The notes under the pieces were generated by a model. That model saw nothing but the letters and a program-made list of their open reading frames with translations, did not search any database and was not told where the DNA came from. A stretch of DNA of 9,884 nt, from NCBI GenBank assembly GCA_018894495.1, contig JAHIOY010000083.1, positions 1-9,884 of the forward strand, in the 5' to 3' direction. Origin of the DNA: Patescibacteria group bacterium. Its GTDB lineage: Bacteria > Patescibacteriota > Minisyncoccia > Minisyncoccales > JAHIOY01. Positions 4,816 to 9,884 of the stretch are shown here, one piece after another. Numbering within the stretch: the stretch's first letter is position 1; each line of letters begins with the position of its first letter. The translations under genes and the position numbers were made by a program.

Positions 4816-5562
4816 TTACTCCTTGATTATTTTCTTAAAACCAGAATTATACTCAACTAATTTTGCCCAATTGATTTTTCCGTCATCGCAAAACCTTTGC
4901 GAAAACTCCAATGTTAATTTATTTACAATCTGGGCATAGTTTTCAGTAAACTCCTCGTTTTTCTGTTTTGCCTTATAACCAATTGGTTCAACAATATCTA
5001 TATACAATTTTTCATTTCCAGAAATCAACTCCCAAAATTTTTGTCCGCATAACTTCAAATAACCGCCTTTATCTGGTTTGCTATCTTTGCCAAAACAACA
5101 TCCGTTGACTGCAATAACTTTTTTACCGGTTCCCGATTTTAATGATTTTTTAGCTGCTTCAAAATTGATTCGCAGTTGCCTGATTTGACTTGAATTGTCC
5201 CAATTCCAACCTGCTTTGATTTCAACAATATATATCGTTCCGTCTTTCTCAAATTCCAAATCAACACCCGTCAGTTCTGACTTTTTTGCGCCATATACTT
5301 TATCACAAACAAAAATCGCCAATCCTTCAATAAAGTCTCCAAATAGCGTTTCTTCTTGCGACTGTAGAAAAGCGTCCAAAAATCCCTTAATCAAATCTTG
5401 CGCTGTCAGCACATTTTTTGCCTTGAATAGATAAGGATTTTTCTGCTTCAAAATTTTGAGTAGATCAACCCTATTTTGCACATAATCTAATCTTCTCTGA
5501 TGAAAGATTGAGATATGTTTTTCCACATATTCGTAAATTTGTTGCAAGTTTAATTTTTTCAT
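4816..5562 (-). CDS. Type II restriction endonuclease, PmeII-like
   Basis: A 248-residue protein with a PD-(D/E)XK nuclease signature: D101 in GVDLEF, then E114 and K116 in IVEIKAG, with E80 in FGDFIEGLA as a likely extra acid. The surrounding blocks KQKNPYLFKAKN (39-50), DAFLQSQEETLFGDF (63-77), NWDNSSQIRQL (120-130), VNGCCFGKDSKPDKG (152-166) and CGQKFWELISGN (172-183) match what I remember of the PmeII family of type II restriction enzymes. The length is normal for such enzymes and the protein appears intact. Its ATG overlaps the methyltransferase TGA by 4 nt (ATGA), so translation is coupled to the protecting enzyme. It cleaves DNA in the cytoplasm; the recognition sequence cannot be read from the protein. 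Confidence 0.82.
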   Translation of the reverse strand: MKKLNLQQIYEYVEKHISIFHQRRLDYVQNRVDLLKILKQKNPYLFKAKNVLTAQDLIKGFLDAFLQSQEETLFGDFIEGLAIFVCDKVYGAKKSELTGVDLEFEKDGTIYIVEIKAGWNWDNSSQIRQLRINFEAAKKSLKSGTGKKVIAVNGCCFGKDSKPDKGGYLKLCGQKFWELISGNEKLYIDIVEPIGYKAKQKNEEFTENYAQIVNKLTLEFSQRFCDDGKINWAKLVEYNSGFKKIIKE

Positions 5563-6407
5563 ACAGCAATTTTGTTATGAGTGAATAGAGATGGTTCTTT
5601 TTGTACGATTTTTGCTTTAGCCATCTCGACATACTCTGGCATTATCTCAATGCCAATGGAGTTGCGCCCCATTCTTTGCGCCACTTCCGAAGTAGTGCCG
5701 GAACCCAAGAATGGGTCTAAAACCCAATCGTTTGCTTGAGTAAATAATTTGATAAACCATTCCGGCAATTCTTCAGGAAACGCCGCGCTGTGATTTTTGT
5801 TGTTGCAGACGGTAGCAAATTGCAAAACATTGGTCGGATACACCATACTTCGTCTCAGCCAGTTTGATATATTTTTGCCAAACCCGCTGCCGCTTTTGGA
5901 ATTGTCTCGTATTTTGTCGGTTTCGCTTAAATTTTTCAATCGGCCGTTTGCCCAATCACCAATCGGTACCATAACCGTTTCTTGATACATATTAAAATCT
6001 CGTGTCTTGTTAAATTGTAACATTCGTTCCCAGGCATCGCGAAAACGATTCGGCCATTTGCCCGGATAACAATTTCTTTTATGCCAGATGAATTCTTCTG
6101 TCCAAAGCCATCCTTGTTTTTTCAGAGCTAAAATAAGTTCTAAAACATACGTATTGCGTTCGCCGTTATCCGCTTTCTCTTTTATGTTTAAGATAAATGT
6201 TCCCGTTAGTTTCAAGACGCGAAATAACTGTTCGCTTATCGGTAGAAACCACTCAACATATTTTTCTGGAGCGATACCGCCATAGGTATTTTTCCTTCTG
6301 TCTGCGTATGGCGGAGAAGTAACGATCAAGTCAATCGAATTGTCATCGAGAGTTTTCAGTACTTCTTTAGAGTCGCCAAGTAATATTTTTGTCGTTATAT
6401 CGCGCAT
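5559..6407 (-). CDS. Beta-class DNA methyltransferase (N4-cytosine or N6-adenine)
   Basis: A 282-residue S-adenosylmethionine-dependent DNA methyltransferase. Motif IV TSPPY (30-34) comes first and motif I DPFLGSGTT (231-239) near the C-terminus, followed by GIEIMPEYV (252-260); this order is the beta class. SPPY is most common among N4-cytosine enzymes but also occurs in some N6-adenine enzymes, so the modified base is left open. The middle (about 105-200) should hold target recognition. ATG 6407 fits the usual start just before ILLGDSKEVL; the upstream Shine-Dalgarno is poor. It is first in the operon and overlaps the restriction enzyme by ATGA, consistent with making the protecting enzyme first. 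A - strand promoter is visible about 50 nt upstream. Confidence 0.9.
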   Translation of the reverse strand: MRDITTKILLGDSKEVLKTLDDNSIDLIVTSPPYADRRKNTYGGIAPEKYVEWFLPISEQLFRVLKLTGTFILNIKEKADNGERNTYVLELILALKKQGWLWTEEFIWHKRNCYPGKWPNRFRDAWERMLQFNKTRDFNMYQETVMVPIGDWANGRLKNLSETDKIRDNSKSGSGFGKNISNWLRRSMVYPTNVLQFATVCNNKNHSAAFPEELPEWFIKLFTQANDWVLDPFLGSGTTSEVAQRMGRNSIGIEIMPEYVEMAKAKIVQKEPSLFTHNKIAV

Positions 6408-6456
6408 AATTCTTTGATTATTAGGAGTTGTTTTGCTTGTTGCATGATTTTATATA

Positions 6457-6485
6457 ATAATACCGAATAAATTGAAATCAATCAA
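6457..6485 (-). promoter_or_regulatory. Promoter of the restriction-modification operon
   Basis: On the - strand TTGATT (6485-6480), a 17-bp spacer, then TATTAT (6462-6457): 5 of 6 matches in the -10 and 4 of 6 in the -35. Transcription would start near 6450, about 43 nt before the methyltransferase ATG. It diverges from the + strand promoter at 6501. Confidence 0.55.
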
Positions 6486-6500
6486 ACAAAAAATAGATAA

Positions 6501-6530
6501 TTGACTTCGTGTTTGTAACTATAGTATAAT
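6501..6530 (+). promoter_or_regulatory. Strong sigma70-type promoter before ybaB
   Basis: TTGACT (6501-6506), an 18-bp spacer and a perfect TATAAT (6525-6530). Start would be near 6537, giving a 5' leader of about 115 nt before the ybaB ATG. The leader (6537-6652) shows no obvious strong hairpin. Confidence 0.7.
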
Positions 6531-6593
6531 AGAAAATAAATAGAAAGTCCAAATAAGTGAGCCACAAGGCAACAACCAAAAATTAACTAAAAT

Positions 6594-6622
6594 TTGTAAA
6601 ATTTCTTGTGTTGGGGTAAGAT
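6594..6622 (+). promoter_or_regulatory. Possible second promoter before ybaB
   Basis: TTGTAA (6594-6599), 17-bp spacer, TAAGAT (6617-6622, overlapped by GATAAT 6620-6625). Weaker than the 6501 promoter and closer to the gene. Inferred from sequence only. Confidence 0.3.
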
Positions 6623-6652
6623 AATAGTGAAAAGTTTGACTGCTGAAAATAT

Positions 6653-6910
6653 ATGTTTGAAAAATTAAGACAATTACAACAACTTAAGAGTTTGCAGGAC
6701 GATTTGGGGAAAGAAAAAGCAGAAGCCGAAAGGGAAGGGGTTAAGGTCGTGGTTAACGGCAAAATGGAGGTGGAAGAAATTTGGCTGAACGCGGAATTGA
6801 GCAAAGAAAGGCAAGAGATGGTTGTTAAGGACTGCCTTAACGATGCTTTGGGAAAAATTAAGCTCGTAGCCGCCCAAAAAATGCTTACAATGAAAGAAAA
6901 ATTTTTTTAG
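6653..6910 (+). CDS. ybaB: YbaB/EbfC-family nucleoid-associated protein
   Basis: An 85-residue protein starting MFEKLRQLQQLKSLQDD, with an N-terminal amphipathic helix, then the beta core VKVVVNGKMEVEEIWLNAEL (about 30-49) and a C-terminal helix with DCLNDALGKI (60-69). This is the layout of YbaB/EbfC, a small homodimeric DNA-binding protein that coats DNA. E. coli YbaB is about 109 residues; the glycine-rich N-terminal extension and the C-terminal tail are missing here. It usually sits beside dnaX and recR, but neither is present in this window. ATG 6653 has no clear Shine-Dalgarno. The zinc-ribbon gene follows after 30 nt but has its own extended -10 box. Confidence 0.85.
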   Translation: MFEKLRQLQQLKSLQDDLGKEKAEAEREGVKVVVNGKMEVEEIWLNAELSKERQEMVVKDCLNDALGKIKLVAAQKMLTMKEKFF

Positions 6911-6925
6911 TTCAACTCTGTTTTG

Positions 6926-6934
6926 TGTTATAAT
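6926..6934 (+). promoter_or_regulatory. Extended -10 promoter of a leaderless gene
   Basis: TG-T-TATAAT (6926-6934) is a perfect extended -10 box lying 6 nt before ATG 6941, leaving no room for a ribosome binding site. The start codon choice at 6941 rests partly on this. No convincing -35 box is at the right spacing. Confidence 0.6.
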
Positions 6935-6940
6935 AAAACC

Positions 6941-7507
6941 ATGAAGTGTCCAAAGTGTAAAAAAGAATTATCGGAGAAAATCAAAATCGGCGATGTAGAG
7001 ATTGATCGTTGCCCTAATTGCGGCGGACTTTGGTTTGAAAAAGATGAATTGCGTTTAGCCAAAGACAAAGAAGCGCCGGAAGCCAGATGGGTAGACATTG
7101 AAATTAAAGACAAAAGCCTTAACTGGTTCCAGTTTGATATTTGGAAATCTCAGGTAAAATTTAAAGTCAAGAAAGAGCTCAGATACTGCCCGATTGACGA
7201 AATACCTCTTTACCAAGTTAATTACGGCGATACGTCAATTGAAATAGATGTTTGCGGAATCTGTTTCGGTATCTGGCTTGATAAAGGCGAGTTTAAGAAA
7301 ATTATTGATTATGTGGAAAATAAAGCCGACTATGAAGTACTCTATAATTACGCAAAAAATTTGGCGCGAGAAACAAAAGAAATTTTTGTCGGACCAGAGA
7401 GTGTCAAATCCGAAGCAACTGACCTGCTGGTGCTTATTAAACTCCTGAAATATAAATTAGCAGTACAGCATCCGCTGTTGGTCAAATTAATTTCCAACTT
7501 ACGTTAA
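6941..7507 (+). CDS. Double zinc-ribbon (zf-TFIIB-type) protein
   Basis: A 188-residue protein from ATG 6941; a TTG at 6923 lies inside the promoter and is rejected. The first zinc ribbon has CPKC (C3, C6) and CPNCGGLWFEKDEL (C24, C27). The second has CPID (C83, with Asp at 86 in place of Cys) and CGICFGIWLDKGEF (C105, C108). Both follow the zf-TFIIB pattern in which the second knuckle leads into G-(L/I)-W-(F/L)-(E/D). The C-terminal part (about 120-188) is helical and charged, without membrane segments. Such proteins are common and mostly uncharacterised; nucleic acid or protein binding is assumed for the fold. The stop codon is the first base triplet of a palindromic repeat that may end the transcript. 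Confidence 0.8.
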   Translation: MKCPKCKKELSEKIKIGDVEIDRCPNCGGLWFEKDELRLAKDKEAPEARWVDIEIKDKSLNWFQFDIWKSQVKFKVKKELRYCPIDEIPLYQVNYGDTSIEIDVCGICFGIWLDKGEFKKIIDYVENKADYEVLYNYAKNLARETKEIFVGPESVKSEATDLLVLIKLLKYKLAVQHPLLVKLISNLR

Positions 7508-7534
7508 AAATCAATCTTTATTGATTTTTAGACT
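7502..7534. repeat. Palindromic repeat, copy 1 (loop CTTT)
   Basis: Perfect 11-bp arms TAAAAATCAAT (7505-7515) and ATTGATTTTTA (7520-7530) around loop CTTT. The flanking CGT on the left and GACT on the right are also shared with the copy at 8735-8767. The T-run on the right arm (and its mirror on the other strand) makes it a likely bidirectional terminator. It begins in the stop codon of the zinc-ribbon gene. Confidence 0.75.
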
Positions 7535-7578
7535 ACCATTAACAAAGTAGAAATTTCTTCATCTTCAAGATAGCGCTT

Positions 7579-8706
7579 ATGGAGCCATTAGCTTCAAGAA
7601 TCAGACCTAAAACATTGGAAGAGTTCATCGGACAGGAGCATTTAGCCGGCGAAGGGAAGCCCTTAAATATCGCGATGAGACAAAAACATTTGTTTTCTTT
7701 TATTTTTTGGGGGCCTCCGGGAACCGGAAAAACAACCTTGGCGAAAATATACGCCAATAGTCTAAATGCCAAACTCTACGAATTGTCCGCGGTTTCGGCC
7801 GGGAAAGCGGATATCAGAAAAATACTAAATGAAGATTCCCGGGGCATCCCTAAAGTTTTGTTTTTAGACGAAATCCATCGCTTTAATAAATCCCAGCAGG
7901 ACTTCCTGCTTCCTTATGTTGAAAGAGGAGAGCTCACTTTGCTCGGAGCCACTACCGAGAACCCGAGCTTTGAAGTGATACCGGCCCTGCTTTCCCGATG
8001 CCGGGTTTTTGTTTTGAATGAACTTTCCGACGACAATATGAAAGCCATTATTAAAAGAACCGGGCTGAAAATGGACAAAAAAGCGGAGGACTGGCTGATT
8101 GATATGTCCAACGGCGACGCCAGACAAGCGCTGACTACGTTGGAAAATACGAGCGAACTTTACAAGAAAATCACGGTGGAGAATTTAAAAAACGTTCTCC
8201 AATCAAAATTTTTAAGATACGACAAAAAAGGAGAGGAGCATTACAATACTATTTCAGCCTTTATCAAAAGCATGAGGGCCTCGCAGCCGGACGCGGCTTT
8301 ATATTATTTAGCGCGGATGATTGATTCCGGCGAAGACCCTAAATTTATAGCGCGGAGAATGGTTATTTTCGCTTCAGAGGATATTGGCTTGGCGCAGCCC
8401 ACGGCTTTGGTGGTGGCTAACGATGTATTCAGGGCTGTTGAAATAATCGGGCTGCCAGAGGCCGCTATTAACTTGGCGGCCGGAGTCGCTTATCTGTGCC
8501 AATGCAAAAAAGACAGAAGCGCTTACGAGGCATATACGGAGGCAATGGAAGATGTAAAGAAATACGGAAATCTGCCTGTTCCCTTAAGATTGCGGAATCC
8601 GGAAACAAAACTAATGAAGGACTTAAATTACGGAAAGGGTTACGAAAAATATTCTAAAGAATCTTTCCTGCCCGACAAATTGAAAGGAAAAAAATATTGC
8701 ACATAG
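7579..8706 (+). CDS. rarA: AAA+ ATPase RarA (MgsA/WRNIP1 family)
   Basis: A 375-residue replication-associated recombination ATPase acting at stalled replication forks. Visible motifs: the N-terminal ASRIRPKTLEEFIGQEHL block, Walker A GPPGTGKT (45-52), Walker B LFLDEIHRF (94-102), sensor 1 GATTENPSFE (123-132), arginine finger R140 in LLSRCRVF, and sensor 2 GDARQALTTLE (179-189). The MgsA-type C-terminal domain includes YDKKGEEHYNTISAFIKSM (214-232) and ARRMVIFASEDIGLAQP (258-274). E. coli RarA is about 447 residues; this one lacks the N-terminal extension and ends soon after SFLPDKLKGKKY, where others continue for about 30 residues. ATG 7579 has no Shine-Dalgarno; an AAGATA a few bases upstream is only a poor -10. 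The gene is flanked by two copies of a palindromic repeat. Confidence 0.93.
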   Translation: MEPLASRIRPKTLEEFIGQEHLAGEGKPLNIAMRQKHLFSFIFWGPPGTGKTTLAKIYANSLNAKLYELSAVSAGKADIRKILNEDSRGIPKVLFLDEIHRFNKSQQDFLLPYVERGELTLLGATTENPSFEVIPALLSRCRVFVLNELSDDNMKAIIKRTGLKMDKKAEDWLIDMSNGDARQALTTLENTSELYKKITVENLKNVLQSKFLRYDKKGEEHYNTISAFIKSMRASQPDAALYYLARMIDSGEDPKFIARRMVIFASEDIGLAQPTALVVANDVFRAVEIIGLPEAAINLAAGVAYLCQCKKDRSAYEAYTEAMEDVKKYGNLPVPLRLRNPETKLMKDLNYGKGYEKYSKESFLPDKLKGKKYCT

Positions 8707-8733
8707 CCAAAATTTCTGAAAGAAATTTTGGCT
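8705..8733. repeat. Perfect 13-bp hairpin at end of rarA
   Basis: AGCCAAAATTTCT (8705-8717) and AGAAATTTTGGCT (8721-8733) form a perfect 13-bp stem with a GAA loop. It overlaps the TAG stop codon of rarA and has no T-run after it. It may protect the 3' end or help terminate together with the next hairpin. Confidence 0.7.
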
Positions 8734-8734
8734 G

Positions 8735-8767
8735 CGTTAAAAATCAATAAAGATTGATTTTTAGACT
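8735..8767. repeat. Palindromic repeat, copy 2 (loop AAAG)
   Basis: Same 11-bp arms as copy 1, TAAAAATCAAT (8738-8748) and ATTGATTTTTA (8753-8763), the same CGT left flank and GACT right flank, but with loop AAAG, the reverse complement of the CTTT loop in copy 1. It probably acts as a terminator after rarA. Confidence 0.75.
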
Positions 8768-8771
8768 GCTT

Positions 8772-8796
8772 TATAGGAAACTTTCAGTTTCCTATA
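8772..8796. repeat. Perfect 11-bp hairpin upstream of hicB
   Basis: TATAGGAAACT (8772-8782) and AGTTTCCTATA (8786-8796) with loop TTC. It is the third perfect hairpin within 92 nt. No T-run follows. It lies 36 nt before the hicB -35 box. Confidence 0.65.
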
Positions 8797-8832
8797 CAAT
8801 AAAATAAGGATTTTTTGAAGGGAAAATATACA

Positions 8833-8860
8833 TTGACTTAGCTTTTAATTTTGTTATGAT
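8833..8860 (+). promoter_or_regulatory. Near-consensus promoter of hicBA
   Basis: TTGACT (8833-8838), 16-bp spacer, TATGAT (8855-8860). The hicB ATG is only 8 nt after the -10, so the mRNA would be leaderless or have a 1-2 nt leader. No clear operator palindrome is seen apart from ATTTAAAT next to the -10. Confidence 0.7.
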
Positions 8861-8868
8861 TTAAATAT

Positions 8869-9138
8869 ATGGAGATAAATTTTACTACTCAGACTTGGAA
8901 AGAAGGGAAAATGTATGTTTCCTATTGCCCGGAATTAGATGTTTCCAGTTGTGGTAAAACCGTGGAAGAAGCAAAATGGAACCTTTTGGAAGCGGTGGAG
9001 GGTTTTTTAGAAGAAACAAAAAAAATGGGAACTTTGAAAGAAATTTTGAGAGAAAGTGGTTTTGTGAGAGGGGGTCAGAAAAAGTGGAGGGCTCCGGAAT
9101 GGGTTTCTTTAGAAAGGGAAAAAGTGTTGATCCCTTAA
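8869..9138 (+). CDS. hicB: HicB-type antitoxin
   Basis: An 89-residue protein with the HicB partial RNase H fold: strand TWKEGKMYVSYCPELDVSSC (9-28), then GKTVEEAKWNLLEAVEGFLE (29-48), the classic HicB beta-alpha motif. It neutralises HicA by direct binding. Typical HicB proteins often carry a C-terminal helix-turn-helix or ribbon-helix-helix domain for autoregulation; here the end (WRAPEWVSLEREKVLIP) has none, so operator binding must be by another means or absent. ATG 8869 is 8 nt after the -10 box. The hicA gene follows after 6 nt. Confidence 0.85.
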   Translation: MEINFTTQTWKEGKMYVSYCPELDVSSCGKTVEEAKWNLLEAVEGFLEETKKMGTLKEILRESGFVRGGQKKWRAPEWVSLEREKVLIP

Positions 9139-9144
9139 TTTTCG

Positions 9145-9375
9145 ATGACCAAAATCACCCCAATTCATTATAAGAAATTGGTAAAAATTTTTGAATCAGA
9201 AGGTTTTGAACTTATACGGGTAAAAGGCGATCATCTTATTTACATTAAAGCGGGTATTTCTAGACCAATAGTTATTCCAAAATACAAAGAAATACCCGTT
9301 TTTGTTATTAAAAATAATTTGCGGGCAGCTGGAATAAATCGGGAAAAATATCTTGAAATTTTAAAAAGAATTTAA
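9145..9375 (+). CDS. hicA: HicA-type toxin (mRNA interferase)
   Basis: A 76-residue protein with the HicA double-stranded RNA-binding-like fold: helix THYKK-type start (ITPIHYKKLVKIFESEGF), strand FELIRVKGDHLIYI with the presumed catalytic His30 (KGDH in place of the common GSHH), a strand PIVIPKYKEIP, and the closing helix VIKNNLRAAGINREKYLEIL. HicA cleaves mRNA and blocks translation. It is encoded after its antitoxin, the reverse of the better-known hicA-hicB order. There is no Shine-Dalgarno in the 6-nt gap, so translation is probably coupled to hicB. After the stop, the 71 nt up to the next gene are A-rich and show no convincing hairpin. Confidence 0.85.
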   Translation: MTKITPIHYKKLVKIFESEGFELIRVKGDHLIYIKAGISRPIVIPKYKEIPVFVIKNNLRAAGINREKYLEILKRI

Positions 9376-9446
9376 AAAAATAATAAAAACCTAAAGCGAA
9401 GTTAAAAAACGTAAAAAACCCAAAAATTGATTTTAAAGATTATTAT

Positions 9447-9884
9447 ATGTACCAACCAGAAACCCATCCTAAAAATTTTTCAGATTTGTTTAGCGACATC
9501 GAAAAGGGAACAATAAAAATTCCGCAGTTCCAGCGAGACTTTGTTTGGTCAAAAGATAAATCAGCAAAATTAATTGACAGTATAATAAAGGGTTATCCCA
9601 TCGGTACTTTTATTCTTTGGAAAACAAAAGAAGTTTTAAGAACAGTTAGAAATATAGGGGGAATAGAGTTGCCCGAAACTCCAAAAGGAGATTTTGTTGA
9701 ATATGTGCTTGACGGCCAACAAAGAATAACCAGTGTATATGCTAGCCTCAAAGGTCTTGTCATAAAAAAATATTATGATGATATTGAAAAGCTGGAAGAT
9801 TTTTCACAAATGTATATTGATTTAGAAGCAGGAATGGACGGCGACATTATACTTACTAATATAGAAGAGAAAGAATTAAAAAAA
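9447..9884 (+). CDS. DUF262 (GmrSD N-terminal-type) protein, 3' end missing
   Basis: An open frame from ATG 9447 to the window edge, 146 residues without a stop. The N-terminal DUF262 signature is clear: IPQFQRDFVWSKDKSAKLID (25-44), GYPIGTFILW (49-58) and LDGQQRITSVYASLKG (88-103). DUF262 has a ParB/sulfiredoxin-like fold, and the DGQQR motif is linked to nucleotide binding and hydrolysis. It forms the GmrS part of the GmrSD type IV restriction enzymes, which attack modified phage DNA, and also occurs in BrxU-type and other defence proteins. Whether a DUF1524 HNH nuclease domain follows cannot be seen. There is no Shine-Dalgarno and no convincing promoter (TATTAT abuts the ATG). Its place beside hicBA and a restriction-modification operon fits a defence role. 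Confidence 0.85.
   Translation, partial: MYQPETHPKNFSDLFSDIEKGTIKIPQFQRDFVWSKDKSAKLIDSIIKGYPIGTFILWKTKEVLRTVRNIGGIELPETPKGDFVEYVLDGQQRITSVYASLKGLVIKKYYDDIEKLEDFSQMYIDLEAGMDGDIILTNIEEKELKK

Noticed and set aside
558..6924. Shared 13-mer TCAACTCTGTTTT at 558-570 and 6912-6924, both upstream of leaderless starts
   Set aside because: One such match is about what chance gives in 10 kb of AT-rich sequence, and its distance to the -10 box differs greatly (37 against 4 nt).
6923..6940. TTG start for the zinc-ribbon protein
   Set aside because: It lies within the extended -10 promoter; ATG 6941 begins directly at the first zinc knuckle.
7539..7572. Promoter for rarA (TTAACA ... AAGATA)
   Set aside because: The spacing is 22 bp and the -10 match is poor, so it is not called.
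9376..9446. Promoter or terminator between hicA and the DUF262 gene
   Set aside because: Only A-rich runs and a TATTAT touching the start codon; no hairpin or well-spaced -35 and -10 pair.
1..9884. UGA read as glycine (Gracilibacteria-type code)
   Set aside because: Several intact genes end at TGA and conserved domains contain no in-frame TGA.

Overview
The window is AT-rich, gene-dense bacterial DNA with many small genes, tight overlaps and little spacer. TGA is used as an ordinary stop (the nucleotidyltransferase, the methyltransferase and the 71-residue gene end in it), so there is no sign of the recoded UGA of Gracilibacteria. The compact gene style, a short RarA, the flavour of the ABC-F and RecB/Cas4-like proteins and an AAFAKASAGQ-type palindromic insert resemble what I remember of Patescibacteria (CPR; Parcubacteria-like) genomes. 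That placement is an inference, not a demonstration. No tRNA, rRNA, CRISPR array, transposase or integrase is visible.

Left part (1-2540, + strand): the 3' part of a DUF2130 gene; a small helical protein overlapping a nucleotidyltransferase of the AbiEii/DUF6036 kind, which looks like a toxin-antitoxin-type pair; a Cas4/RecB-like PD-(D/E)XK nuclease; then a small hypothetical gene behind a short leader with a possible 9-codon leader peptide and a clear hairpin terminator.

Centre-left (2519-4290): an ABC-F ATPase gene preceded by a leader of about 165 nt that folds into one long, register-consistent imperfect hairpin. Its basal stem covers a perfect AGGAGG ribosome binding site, which serves a 17-codon open frame overlapping the ABC-F start. 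This is the most unusual structure in the window. The ABC-F gene also carries a short GC-rich palindromic insert.

Centre (4295-6485, - strand): a restriction-modification operon. It has a beta-class DNA methyltransferase (TSPPY...DPFLGSGTT), a PD-(D/E)XK restriction enzyme resembling the PmeII family and overlapping it by ATGA, a 71-residue small protein, and the C-terminal remnant of a second, TdeIII-like restriction enzyme.

Right part (6501-9884, + strand): housekeeping-type genes (YbaB/EbfC, a double zinc-ribbon protein and the AAA+ ATPase RarA). RarA is flanked by two copies of one palindromic element whose 4-nt loop is reversed between copies, and is followed by three perfect hairpins in a row. 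A HicB-HicA pair under a near-consensus promoter follows. The last gene is the 5' part of a DUF262 (GmrSD-type N-terminal) gene that runs off the window.

Together these read as a defence/toxin-antitoxin-rich accessory segment interleaved with a few core genes. Several genes (621, 6941, 8869, and a possible leader peptide at 2110) have a -10 box only 6-8 nt before the start codon, suggesting leaderless mRNAs, whereas others have strong Shine-Dalgarno sites.
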